Assembly (NCBI GenBank): GCA_022818135.1
Contig: JAFMSR010000015.1
Span: 35,438,340-35,502,339, forward strand
Length of the DNA stretch: 64,000 nucleotides
Direction: 5' to 3'
Source of the DNA: Saxidomus purpurata
Taxonomy: Eukaryota > Mollusca > Bivalvia > Venerida > Veneridae
Shown here: positions 10,861 to 21,735 of the stretch, in pieces
Numbering within the stretch: the stretch's first letter is position 1
Layout of the letters: every line of letters starts with the position of its first letter
The notes under the pieces: generated by a model
Seen by the model: only the letters and a program-made list of their open reading frames with translations
What the model was told of the DNA's origin: nothing
Database searches by the model: none
Position numbers and translations under genes: made by a program

Positions 10861-11313
10861 TTAACTTTCATTCAGATCATCCTTCTCTTCTATAACAATT
10901 TCAAGTTCTTCTTCTATTTTATTTTTTTCCTTACTCACCTCATGCAACTCCTCTGCTAGCCCTGTAGCTACCTGCTGGTAGGTGTGAGCTTTTAATAAAA
11001 AGTCATCCGACTTTGCAAAAGATTGACTATTGCCAACTGACTTACAAGAGTCAGTGAAGCCACCCTTCTCAGTGTATTTGGGAAATTCATATTTAGTATT
11101 CAAAATTTTTTCTAAGTTTTCTTTCCCACTTTTCCTGGACTTCCTCTTATTTAGATTCTGATACTTTAAATACAATCTACTTAAATCTTTGTGTAATGTT
11201 TCAGGTAAAGTCTTTTCACAATTTCTCTCTCGCAAATGCTTGCATGTATTAGATATGCCTTTTAATTTGATAAGTTCAACAATACGCTCATTGCAGAAGT
11301 CAAAGTTATCCAT
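10861..11313 (-). CDS. N-terminal part of the transposase-like protein (150 aa)
   Basis: It begins MDNFDFCNERIVELIKLKG and ends in a long acidic coiled coil (residues 110-149, EELHEVSKEKNKIEEELEIV onward). Its TAA (10863-10861) is followed in the same frame by GAA AAG ATG, the start of the 755-codon ORF, and the heptad-like pattern continues across the stop. I therefore read both as one ancestral protein of about 905 residues broken by one nonsense codon. Bicistronic translation or readthrough is possible. The ATG is preceded by a good acceptor (TTTCAG at 11325-11320), suggesting a 5' UTR intron. Confidence 0.6.
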   Translation of the reverse strand: MDNFDFCNERIVELIKLKGISNTCKHLRERNCEKTLPETLHKDLSRLYLKYQNLNKRKSRKSGKENLEKILNTKYEFPKYTEKGGFTDSCKSVGNSQSFAKSDDFLLKAHTYQQVATGLAEELHEVSKEKNKIEEELEIVIEEKDDLNES

Positions 11314-12009
11314 TTTACTCTGAAATATTAGAAGAAAAATATTTATACTTACAGCATTTATACCATGTACATTCTTCTGGCGCGGTCCTTTAATCGTAAC
11401 AACCTAGGATAAACCTAAAACAAACGTATGAAAATAAGAAATGAATGTAAATAATAAGAAAAAAACAAAAGTATAAATAATATGGAGATCTAATATAATA
11501 AACTGAGGAAATAACTGACACACTGAGTTATCATGAAGAACTTTACCAATACCAGTACTTAGCTTGGAGCAAAAAAAGATCTCAAAATATTTCACTGCCT
11601 TAAGCATTTGCTATATCACTGACTGATATTATATATTTTATAATTTCTTATTTATACAAATGAATGTTGATACTCAATCGACAGCTTTATGTTTTCTATA
11701 GTGAATTTTACTAGTAGAACGGGCAAGCCAAACTGAGCTTTCGGTTGACCTACTTGTGCTTTTTTCAAATGGGCCTAAGTCAGTAATGAGGTGTTTGACA
11801 GCCCCCAATCCCTAACATTTAGGGATTTATATAATAAAATGGAAAAAATGTATCTTTTTCATGACAAATACAGAGACTTAAATTCAATGGCAATAATTAT
11901 TTTGTCTAATAGCCTGTCATTTATGTCAATGAGGAAAAAATCATGATCACAATTGATAGTGCATTAAATTCAATTAACAAACAATAACAAGAAGAAAAAA
12001 TAGACACAT
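11314..12009 (-). other. 5' region between the two minus-strand ORFs
   Basis: No ORF is supported. A donor-like GTAAGT (11352-11347) and an acceptor-like TTTCAG (11325-11320) lie only 33 nt apart just upstream of the 150-codon frame. More probably the acceptor serves a more distant donor. The remainder is AT-rich without repeats I recognise. Confidence 0.45.
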
Positions 12010-12597
12010 TTATAATCTAGCACTGTCATTACAAATGTCTACATCATACAACAACTCAGAATCAACCCCTACAGTTTCATCGGAGTCATAGCCGAAGTGA
12101 TGCAGACTGTATCTGTTGAGAGTTATGTCAGATACTGGTCCAGAAAAAGTGTCTGGACAAGTAGCATTTTGAGGTTCAGCAGACTGAAAACGGGTTGGAG
12201 CTATTATTGACTCAGAAAATGACTCAGAAACTGATTCAGAGTGTCTATTCAACTGATATAAATCATAAAAACCAACAAGCTCTTGACCCTGTTGAACATT
12301 CAAACAGTTTTCCTCTGACTTTCTATCTTCTTCATGACAATCATCAGTGGTTGTAACTAAAGATTCACATAAATGAGGATCAAAAGAAATATCAACAGGT
12401 AAATCAGTCAAAAATCTAAACAATAAACCTGTTCTGGCATTATGGAAAACAAGTCTAAATGAATCTGTAAACAAAGAATAATCACTCTGGTCAAAATAAG
12501 ATAAAGCAACAGAAGTGTCAGCAGAATCAGCAACTGAGGGATAAAAACGAAAGTAAAAGCGTTCCAAACTATCAGGTGTAAAATTTGACCGCGCCAT
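12010..12597 (-). CDS. hypothetical protein, 195 aa
   Basis: A complete ATG-to-TAA frame beginning MARSNFTPDSLERFYFRFYP, with a purine at -3 and G at +4 of the start codon. The protein is acidic and rich in S, D, F and Y, with no membrane segment, signal peptide or zinc motif. A Ser-rich stretch SESVSESFSES lies around residues 118-128, and several HxxFGYDSDET-type acidic pieces are near the C-terminus. It lies on the same strand about 700 bp upstream of the transposase-like frames, so it may be a second gene of the same element or a host gene. I do not recognise the family. Unlike its neighbours it has no visible lesion. Confidence 0.5.
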   Translation of the reverse strand: MARSNFTPDSLERFYFRFYPSVADSADTSVALSYFDQSDYSLFTDSFRLVFHNARTGLLFRFLTDLPVDISFDPHLCESLVTTTDDCHEEDRKSEENCLNVQQGQELVGFYDLYQLNRHSESVSESFSESIIAPTRFQSAEPQNATCPDTFSGPVSDITLNRYSLHHFGYDSDETVGVDSELLYDVDICNDSARL

Positions 12598-13469
12598 ACC
12601 TTTTCACGTTACAGATAACGTTAAACGTATTGCAATAAATCCTAAAAAACGTAAAACACATTATTAAACATGTTAAATATATACTTAAGTACCTTGGTAT
12701 GCTAAGTTTGCCAATTTGTTTACATTTTATTTCAATACAAAGTAACTTCCGGTTTCATTTTCAACAACTTCCGTTGAAAAGCAACGCCGGCTGCTGGGGA
12801 TATCCCCTCTAAATTTAGACGCGCAATCAGATGCGCAGCCGATACGGTCAATGATTTTTTTTGAGCGGGAAATTTGAAATATTGATTTAACTTATTTATG
12901 TGAAAAATGTATGCCAGACTATGTATATACACACACAAAAAATGATTTTTCCTCCACATGATAGCTTAACAAGCAGTTGTAAGCAGCAAAACAATATTTT
13001 TTGCAAAAAAAGAGGGAGCGTTAAATGCGCATAACCCTTCTGCATCCAACCATGTTAAAAGTCTCACGCTTGACGTCATAATCTCGTTCTAAGCGATATT
13101 TTACCAAGGTCACCCTACTGAGACAATATGGCTTCCGGAACTCGGAAGTATGTGTAATCATAGTCGTCAGATTATTTTAGCAAATTCATAAAAAATCGAT
13201 TTTTAAGAAATATAAAAAGATAAAATATAAGAAACAAAACATCTTACCTTTATATACATGAGTTTATCCTGCTGCAAAATAACTTATTATCATTTAATTT
13301 ACAAGTTTGAAATTTCGCACCTATTACATTACAGTAGAAGGGAAATCTATTTTTAGGCGAAACTGTGACCTCGCTAGTTAAGTGTGCATTACTGTCTTGT
13401 CCTATATCATCAATTTCTATTCATGGATCACTGCCTAATCAAATGGCTGGAAATTTCATGGAAGGGTAA
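12598..13469. other. upstream flank, no gene
   Basis: It probably includes the promoter of the 195-aa ORF. A short 75-codon minus frame at 12732-12959 has no support. Element ends were sought between 12.7 and 13.1 kb but no inverted repeat matching the 8.0-8.3 kb side was found by eye. Confidence 0.4.
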
Positions 13470-13935
13470 TAACTATTTATATTTGAATTTCAAAAGCTTT
13501 TGTTGCGCTTTATAGTTTGGTTGCGTGTAATTAAAAAAACGGAAAAACAGGAATTTAAATTTGAGCCTTATTATTTGATGATTCGTTCTAAAATACGTTA
13601 CCTTCGTACAGTTCTAACAACTTTGTTTTTTTCCACAAATATCTTAGATCTGAGAAGGTTTAAACCTTCAGCGTCAAACATCAAAGTATATACAGGAGTT
13701 ACCTACCTTTACGAATACTACTACTAATGTCAGTAGCTCTTGCAAAACATTTGGATATGTCAAAAAGAGACCGAGATAAGGTAATAAATGTTTATATTGA
13801 ATTTGCATAAGCGTTTGAAACGCTTTATAAATTAGAAGCGTATAACTATAAAACTATAGAAATAATTTACAGGAATTTATACTGAAATCTTTTTATTTGA
13901 TGACTCGATCTAAAATATGCTAATTTCAGACGGAT
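13470..13935. repeat. two diverged half copies of the aaagctgctcgctctcag TIR family
   Basis: 13470-13650 and 13778-13935 both contain the family's right half: atttgaatttcaaaagc, a central near-palindrome around gcgtttgaaacgctt, aggaatttatactga and ctaaaatacg. Terminal TIRs are lost. Confidence 0.6.
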
Positions 13936-14039
13936 CGAAGACCTTAATTTTTTCACCTAAATCGGAGATCGAACAACTTGTTAGTGCTTGAATATTTACA
14001 ATAGAACAAAATGGAATACTTTTAACGACGGACGTAGGA

Positions 14040-14900
14040 TCATTACAGTAGGTCCATAAACAAGTTCTTTTATCATCTGAGCTGATGACCCAGTTTTGAA
14101 CTAAACCTTTTGTTCACAAAGACAGACATTCTTTTCCAATTTGATTTGGTGATTGGGAACCAAAACAATCTCAGTTGCATGCACAAGGTTTTCGGGGTGG
14201 TGGGGGGGTTTTTGGGGGGGGGGTTTTTTTTTTTTTGGGGTTTTTTTTTTTTTTTTTTTTTGTTTTTTTGTTTCAATGTTTTAACCTGGTGACCGAGTTT
14301 AAAACCCCATGCGAACTCGACTTAGAATTTATTAAGACAAACATTATTTCCAACAGTGCAGTCTTTATCGCATGCACAAAGTTTTTCTATGATCTTATAT
14401 GGTGACCCAGTTTCAATTTCGACCAAACAGTTTTTCATGTTGATTGGTACGAAAAACAGTCTCTATTGTATGCATAAGATTTCTTTATGGTCTGACCTGT
14501 TGAGCTTATTTTAAGCCCCCGTGACCAAGTTGGAACTCAATCTAGGGCTCACAAATCATACAGACTGACGAGGTTTCATGACTCATGGTAAAAATGCAGT
14601 CTCTTTTGCGTGCGCAAGGCTTTTTATGATTTGACCTTTTGACTTAGTTCTTTGACGCACGTGACCCAGTTTAAACTCGATCTAGAAGATATCAAGAAAT
14701 ACAGTTCGACCAACATTCATGATGACTTCATACAAAATGCAGTCTGACTTTGCAACCTATTTTTTGACTCCACGTCACTTAGTTTCAATCATAACTTACG
14801 GTTTACCAGGAAAAACATTCTGACAAAGTTTCATAGTGATTGCATGAAAAATGACGTTTCTATTACTTGCACAATATAAGTGTAGGCTACTCGCGACGGA
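14040..14900. repeat. tandem cassette, about 120-130 bp unit
   Basis: Recurring pieces: gacccagttt, aactcgatctag, acattctgac, tttcatg..gattg, and atgcagtctctattgcatgc. About six diverged units. The same type of unit appears at 34980-35120. Confidence 0.65.
14195..14271. repeat. G/T-only low-complexity block
   Basis: Alternating long runs of G and T with no other bases. It interrupts a tandem unit and may be a consensus artefact. Confidence 0.7.
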
Positions 14901-15109
14901 CATAGTGCCCTTCGAGCTGAGGTGAGCTAAGAACACTGGATAAACAATGATATGGGCCCATTTTTTCATAGCGTTCGGTGTTAGGCATATATTTAATTAT
15001 TTATATTTTTGATTAGTGATGCTGCCAGTCAGCAGATTCTGAAATTGTGCAGAGAAACAAATTTGTCCCTTAATTAATAATCCAGAACTGAATTGCACGA
15101 TACCAGTTC

Positions 15110-15460
15110 TAAGAAATCATGGCAATAGACATCGAGTTTAGTTGCATAGAAACCACAATGAATGTTTGCATAATCATGTATTTCTACCTGTCTATCATGG
15201 TATAATACAATCACATATAGTAGTAATACGTTAACCTTGTTTCGTCCTAATTAATTGGGCAACAATCAGGTTACTTTTCGCGTCTATTCATGCACTGATT
15301 AAAAGTTCCAACGCTGAAAATATCAAATCTGATTTTCAAAATGAATTTAATTTGAACGTCTGGTGCGAGTTTAATCTGAGAAAATTGCAAATCCTTTTAG
15401 GTCACGGCCACTTTGACAAAAGTGAGCACGTGAAAGTATAAAGCATTCCGATGGCGTTAT
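15110..15460. repeat. segmental duplication, arm B1
   Basis: Blocks gtttcgtcctaattaattgg, acttttcgcgtctattcatg, aatttgaacgtctggtgcga and gaagcattccgat-like text recur in order at 29275-30550. In B1 the sequence is continuous at 15327/15328, which is the empty site of a 916-bp insertion in B2. Confidence 0.8.
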
Positions 15461-16732
15461 TTATAATATGTTAGCTTTTCAAAAAGGTGGGCTTTTGGTA
15501 AGAATATGTAGCAATATGCACTGTTATAAAGATTAATCAAGATGTCAAGATGTCCCGAATACTAAATACAAGAACCCTGTGACTAGTCCAACCAAAAAGT
15601 AACAAATGTGAATAGTTCATCAATACAATTATGCAACACTATAATGATCCTAAGATGTTATAGCTCCTAAATGCATACAGTTCAAAAGTGAACGCTCGAA
15701 CAATTTGTATCTATGATTTTAAGCGAGAACGTTACAAAAAATCAAAGCACGGAAAGTACTGACAAGGAGCTCACTGCGAAATTGAGCACAAGGGGATTTT
15801 TCTATATTACAGACAAAGAGTGATCCTTTGTGTCAATTATTCTGCCTTTGGTTACTATCCGTTTATTCCAAATACGCTACAGTACATTAATAGCACATCA
15901 TGTTGCTGTTGTTTTTAATTATTTCAAAATACCTCAAGGTAAAACATAATTATGTTTGAGACTTTTTACGCAGTAAAAAATTAAATTGAATGTAACCAGC
16001 CTTGTTTATGACACATCCTTCAGGAATATGTGACATGACATACGTAGCACTTTACGTGAAATCTTGTATTATTTTACGAAATTTTCATGAAACATAAAAA
16101 TTAAGTGGTGGTGCATGTATGCTTCCGTATGGGACTTATGCTAACATCATAAAACATATAAAACAGGTCATTTTTCATAACGATGTCCGAGGGGGTGGGG
16201 GTGGACTTGTGGGCCGGATGGTCTCCTGCGTGTAGGTAACTGCCGCCGTGAACAGTGTAACAATGAAAGTACAGGAAAAAATATATTCATCTCCTTCATA
16301 CAACACTTGTAGCCTATACAGTGAACAGAGCTAAACTAGTATGGCAACCCAACACCACATTTAAAAAATTAGACTTCAATTGATCTACGGATGGCATGAA
16401 CAAGAAAATCGCTTTGCACAGCAGCAAACAGGCATCTCAAATTATTTTGAAAACCGGGACAGGGACCAAAAGAACAGATAGTTTCTTTGGTTGGCAAATC
16501 GATATTGCCACTTAAGAACAATTGGGTTTCGACGCAACAGGTTGATTATTAGGCTTTCGTGGACGTTTCCATTGACCAACGCCCTCAGAAGAGATAGTAT
16601 TTAGGTTTCGGAGGATAGTGCAAGATACAGAAAGCTTCCCGATTCAGGACACCCCTGTTCTTATACATGCCAGGTGTTAGCACCCTCATGGGACCTCGGT
16701 TGTTCATTCGAAAGACTGTAGTAATTTTGTGG
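15461..16732. other. no recognised feature
   Basis: No ORF of note, no splice pair and no repeat unit. A short G-rich piece lies near 16190-16210. Confidence 0.5.
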
Positions 16733-16805
16733 TCAGCCCCGGGACGAACCCGCTACCCCGAGATTACAAGTCTCGTGCTCTACCGATTGAGCTAACCGGG
16801 CTGAC
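16733..16805 (-). pseudogene. tRNA-like sequence / tRNA-derived SINE head
   Basis: The minus strand has D-arm GCTCAATCGGTAGAGC, anticodon stem CGAGA/TCTCG around CTTGTAA (anticodon TGT by position), and GGGTTCGTCCCGG where the T-arm should be. The T-loop is two bases short, so B-box and fold are damaged. Outer flanks GTCAGCCC and GGGCTGAC are perfectly complementary. It resembles tRNA-Lys overall from memory. Not a functional tRNA. Confidence 0.65.
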
Positions 16806-17704
16806 TATGTAACAGGTTGTCTCAACACTTGTACTGGTAACCGCCTCGTCGGTTTGCGCTCCACATTTTCCTTTCATCTCATCTTTGTGTTGGTAGGAAA
16901 GTTAACCACCCATGGAAGTAGTCTATTCACCCTACACATTATTTACTTTAAGAAATCATTTTAAAATAGTTAAGTATGAAACCCCGTCTTATTTTTAGAA
17001 CCTATTATACTTTGAAACTTAAGTTGGGTTCACAAGATATTGAGTTTTCTTTAACTATTTTTCATCTTAGGGATTGAACTACTTTTTGCACTATTCAAAG
17101 TTTATGAATGGAAGCGCGGTGAATAAAATACGGCCGCCCTTTTGATCACGTGATCGCCGATATAAAGATAGACTGCATATTCTCGGCTTTGCCATGCCGT
17201 CATACTGCCTAGATGACCGATCGGATTATTAGGTCGTGTTTATTTCTTCATTCGGTAAAAGGTGAAAACTTGGTATTTACCGTAGACTCATATGCAAGTT
17301 TAAATTTATTCCCAACGAAACAAAAACCTTTTAAGAACATAAAATTATTATAAATACAAATTGATAATTACAAGCTAAATGTAGACCGATGCCTCCTTTC
17401 ATTTTCATTCTTGGTTTTTGTACATTTTAAAATTAGATGGCTAGAAACCAGCGATGAAAGCCGAGGAATCACCTTTCCCAAATGTAAATAAATTATCAGT
17501 TCCCGGATGTGCGAAGGCGAGTATTGATAATTTTCTTTGAAACGGTGTTTATGTATATATGTATGCGCCTGATATGTAAATTCCAGCTGTGTGCACTGTC
17601 GGATCAATCGATTAAGTGTACATGACTGCTTGATGAAGTAGTAATTACAAATGTAATATGTTCTGAGTTTTGCTTCCATTTGTATTACAATAATTTACAG
17701 CATT
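16806..17704. other. no gene supported
   Basis: A 103-codon minus frame at 17368-17679 is rich in basic and aromatic residues but has no domain. Nothing else is recognised. Confidence 0.45.
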
Positions 17705-18075
17705 TAAGGGACTATCCCTACATCTAGCAGATTATTTCTCCGAAAAATAAATGATGTGTTGTATGAACGCAAAATAATGAATTAATACATTTTTAAACAA
17801 CAACATATATCGAAAAAGGTCCCTATTTAGCACAAATTATCAACATATGGGCCTTATGTAATAAATCGCATCCACCCTGTTATTGTACAACAACAACCTA
17901 ACATAGAGTATTGAATGGTTTACGGTCCGCAATATATATTTAAATGCTGATTGTACCGAAACTGACTGGAATGTATTGCTTAAGCTTTCAGGTAAAGTAA
18001 CGATACTTTCAAATGTTCTATTATTTTTGTTTTTGAAGTTATTTAGTTTGAACCAGTTACAGGGAGTGTCCCTTT
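17705..18075. mobile_element. TIR element family 1 (about 360 bp), copy 1
   Basis: Family 1 ends are imperfect inverted repeats near TTTAAAGGGACACTCCCTA. This copy has ttaagggactatccctacat on the left and agggagtgtccctttga on the right. Internal marks shared by all copies are catctagcagatta, ttctcgaaacata, aatcgcatccaccc, attgaatggtttacggt and tttagtttga. No coding capacity; MITE-like. Confidence 0.8.
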
Positions 18076-18297
18076 GATAAGTATATATGCCAACAGAAAT
18101 TACTTTTAACCCACTAATCGCAAACACGGTCCCTGCAACGCGTTTCAGGTAAAGCCGATCTACTTTGCAGGCAAAAGGAGAAGCCTATGGCTGTTCAAAC
18201 TGTCAGGGTTTGCGATAAGTCGTTGTCAAAAGAGTTCTAGAGTTCTTCCTCTAAGACAATGAAGACGTGTCCAGTACCTATTGGTGGAAAACAACTT

Positions 18298-19400
18298 TTT
18301 ATGCCCCGCCATTCAAAGAATGGTGGAAGGGCATAAAGTGTTACCCCTGTCTATACGTGCAAGCGTTCGTCCGTCCGCGCAAATGGATGTTTCCAATCAA
18401 TAACTTTTGAATTGTTGCAGGGATTTAATTAAGATTTTACAAGAAGGTTACGGGTCAAGTTCGATTTAAGTTACATGAATGGTCCTTTTTCGACTTACAG
18501 TTCAGGGTAATGGTGCTTTCTGATCAATAACTTTTGAAAGGTTGCATAGATCAATAAAGAATTTACAGTTAGTTTTAATCATGAAATACAAGTCAAGTTC
18601 GGTTTCGCTTACAAACTATAAATCATGCCCCCCCCCACCCCCCACGATAAATTGGGGAGAGACAGATTGCTTTTTGCAGGGTTGTCTGTCTGTCTGTCCA
18701 TTTTTTCGTCACTAAGTTTGTGTCGTATGTATCTCCAAACGTATTTGAGGTACAGTCATGAAAGTTTACATTACAGGAAAAAGCTTCTATACAAGCGTTA
18801 GGCTTATTGCTTAATCTTGAACATCGTTATTAGATATCGTAATTGTAAATGCGCTTATATATGAATAAATAATGTTTAAACTAAAATTTACATTAATGTT
18901 TATTATCGTGCGAAATTGTGCAATGCGTTGGTGGCCACTGACTTGGTGAAAATGGCGATTTTTAACTTGTGTCGCGCATCATTAAAAAAACTTTAAACAA
19001 GTATTTGAGCTACAACCATAAACCTCCACATGAATCTTTAACAGCATGCTAAAGTGTGCATCTGGAGATTCATCAAGTATTGGCGGAATTATGACATTAA
19101 ACTTAATGAAAATTAACGATTTCCAACTCATGTCGCGCGTAACTCTAACGTATTTAGGTACAGCCGTGAAATCAAATAGGAATGTAAAACAGCATGTGTA
19201 ATTGTGCACCTGGGGTTTCGTTTTTGTCTCTCATTCTGTCTTTGTGTCTGTCCATCACACATTTTGTGTCGCGTGTGACTCCAAAAGTATTTTAGTTATA
19301 GTCATGAAAGTTGACAGAAATGTTCATCAGCACGCGAAGTATCTCCAAGAGCCATGTCCCAGTCAGAGGACCACAGTGGGTAAATGAACTTAAATAAACT
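18298..19400. repeat. tandem cassettes with hairpin start
   Basis: It starts with a hairpin (gccattc/gaatggtgg inside atgcccc..gggcat) and gtccgtccg, followed by two or three units with caataacttttgaa..gttgcagg. From about 18640 a second set contains gtcatgaaagtt, gtgtcgcg and ctgtctgtctg units to about 19390. No gene seen. Confidence 0.6.
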
Positions 19401-19446
19401 TTTTATGAAACTATTTGTTTGTGTCTAACTCACGCTCAGTCAAACC

Positions 19447-19704
19447 TTTAAAGAGGCATTCCCTACATCTAGCAGATTATATTCTCGAAACATAGATAAT
19501 ATGATCAATGAACGTAAAATGACAAATAAATACAATTTCAAAGAAGAACATGTGACGGGGAGATGGTTCTTGCACGTGACACATCGGGTATATTCATATA
19601 TATTCTTGTATGTACATTCGTAGAAAATACTATTGAAATCCATCCAACCTTTTATGAGATAATGACCAGAATATAATATGCTAGTTGGCGGGAGTGCCCC
19701 TTTG
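19447..19704. mobile_element. TIR element family 1, internally diverged copy
   Basis: The left end tttaaagaggcattccctac and right end gggagtgcccctttga match family 1. The middle is shortened and diverged. Part of a 103-codon minus frame overlaps it and is not a gene. Confidence 0.7.
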
Positions 19705-20079
19705 ACCGTAAAAGTTTCTAGTCGAGGAAACACACACAGCGGAAAAAACAAGAAGACAGACAGTAGACTGATAGAGGAAGTACAACGCGAGTTAGATGGA
19801 AAGATCAGGGAAAATCAAAGGTGTACATGAGTAGGAGACATCGATGGAGGTCAAGCAAAGTGGTAGGGATAAATAAATTTAGAACATCGATAAAATGACA
19901 TGGAATAAGGAACTTGGAAGACAAAATGGGTGTAGACAATAGCTGAAGCAGAAATTGAAACATTCAGTTACAGCTGAAACAGCACAGGGAGGAATAGAGC
20001 AAGCCTTGGGGTATATCAGTTAGGCAGAAATAAGCGGGTATGATAAAGAAAGTTCAAAGGTACGCTAGTTTGCTCTATG
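19705..20079. other. no recognised feature
   Basis: Purine-rich sequence without a long frame or repeat. Confidence 0.4.
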
Positions 20080-21080
20080 ACTGCATTCTCGTGTTATTAC
20101 TGCTATGTTTTAGATGTCAATAATTTTCATGCAGCTGTTCTATAATTGTCGTTTTCGTGCTTAAATTGTATTGTGACATCTCGGATTACGAACAACTTTA
20201 TAAGGAAATGCCAAGGACAAATGTATCTGCAAACATTGTTACATTCACATGGACAACTTTATACTCATAGAGTTTGAAATATATAAATAAACTTCTGTTC
20301 AAAATCTTGATAGCTTTCAAGGATTGAGTTGATGTTTGTGTTGCAATTAAACCAGTGTGCGTAAAAACAGTTACTTATATTTTAGGGAGGTGGGTAGTGC
20401 CCTGTATTCCAGGTATAAAATAACGCAAAATGGACAAGAGGTTAATGTAGAAAAGTAAAACAAACCCCAACGCCTAACATACAAACAGAGAGAACAAACT
20501 TTCTTTTGATATATTAAGTTGTAATTTTTAAGTTTATGAAAATGTCAGGATCTAAATGCGAATTCTGTAACATTTAAAGATACGTTCACTCTGATTCGTT
20601 GCTTTCCAGGAAGCTGGAAGACCTATGGCGTAGCAGAGTAAGAAACGACTGTTCAGCTTCATTTGTAATGTTTTATAAATAATAAATATGCAACAAGTGA
20701 TTATCATCCGCATTATCGAAGTCTTCGTACATCAGAGCGAAAATATTTATTTAAGCTAAACACCTTAGATATTTAAACGCTAGGAATTCGCCTGAGACAT
20801 CAGGTTTCCTGTGTTTTAGATAAACAAAATGTATTGCTCTAGCGTGCAGTAACTCCCTGAATGTTCAGATATTAAGGCAAAAACGTGCGGAAGATGAAGT
20901 CATACGCATGTATAAATGGCAAACACTTGTATTTGAGAGTAATAATTAAAAAATCTCTCGGTCACAAATTATCTTGAGAGAAGAAACGTGTTTAATATGC
21001 CACAGTTTCAGGAAGCGTTGTGCAAAGTTTAACATTGGATCTCGTTGTCATGACGTTAAGAACAAAATACAGGGAATATT
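20080..21080. repeat. segmental duplication, arm C1
   Basis: Recurs at 31060-31940: aaatgtatctgcaaa, gacaactttata, ctaaatgcgaattct, ttgctttccaggaagc, gcaaacacttgtatttgaga and agagaagaaacgtgt appear in the same order. The conserved ttgctttccag followed by gaagc could be a splice acceptor kept in both copies, but the frames after it end at different stops. Confidence 0.75.
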
Positions 21081-21169
21081 AACACATTCGTGCCAAGTGT
21101 CTATTAAAAACATTTTGAAACAGTTACACACCAAGGCAGACGACAAATTCAATGTTGTCTGATCTGGAT

Positions 21170-21735
21170 TTAAAAGGGCAATCCCTATATTATTCTCGAA
21201 ACAGATTATGTGTTCAATTAACGTAAAATGATAAATAAATGCAATTAAAAAAAAACAAAATACAAAAAAATGCCTCATTTTTCCACAATAAGTCAATATA
21301 CACTCAGTTCCAAAAGAAAGTATGCACTTCTTAATTTAAAATATTTCAATATTTAGAAGATACGGTTTCAATTTTCGCACACTATATCTCGTTATTTGTC
21401 ATCCATCGATTGCAAAATCTAAAATGTTCGCCATATTGTGCGTAATGGTACCAAATATATAGGCTTTCAGAAAAGAAGTCGATGAAAAATCACAGAAAAC
21501 AAAGTGCACACTTTCTTTTAGAACTGAGTGTAGAGGCTTTCTGTAGTGAATCGCATCCACAACAACTCTACATAGATTATTGAATGGTTTACGGTACTGC
21601 AGTATATTTTAAACCGCTGATTTATTGATAATAACTGGAAACTGTTAGTGATAATACTTTCAAAGATTTCATTATTTATTGTTTGGAGGTTATTTAGTTT
21701 GACATCAGTTATAGGGTACATGTATGTCCCTTTAA
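21170..21735. mobile_element. TIR element family 1 interrupted by a second TIR element
   Basis: The left end tttaaaagggcaatccctat and right end atgtatgtccctttaa belong to family 1. The body is split at 21299-21532 by a TA-flanked insertion. Confidence 0.8.
21301..21530. mobile_element. Tc1/mariner-type MITE, 230 bp
   Basis: The ends CACTCAGTTCCAAAAGAAAG and its inverted partner CTTTCTTTTAGAACTGAGTG pair over about 27 bp with few mismatches. TA sits on both sides (21299-21300 and 21531-21532), the target duplication of Tc1/mariner elements. No ORF, hence non-autonomous. Removing it and one TA restores the family 1 text caatata..gaggctttctgta. Confidence 0.85.

Noticed and set aside
14073..14405. 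Gly/Phe-rich or Lys/Pro-rich frames
   Set aside because: Generated by the G/T-only block at 14195-14271.
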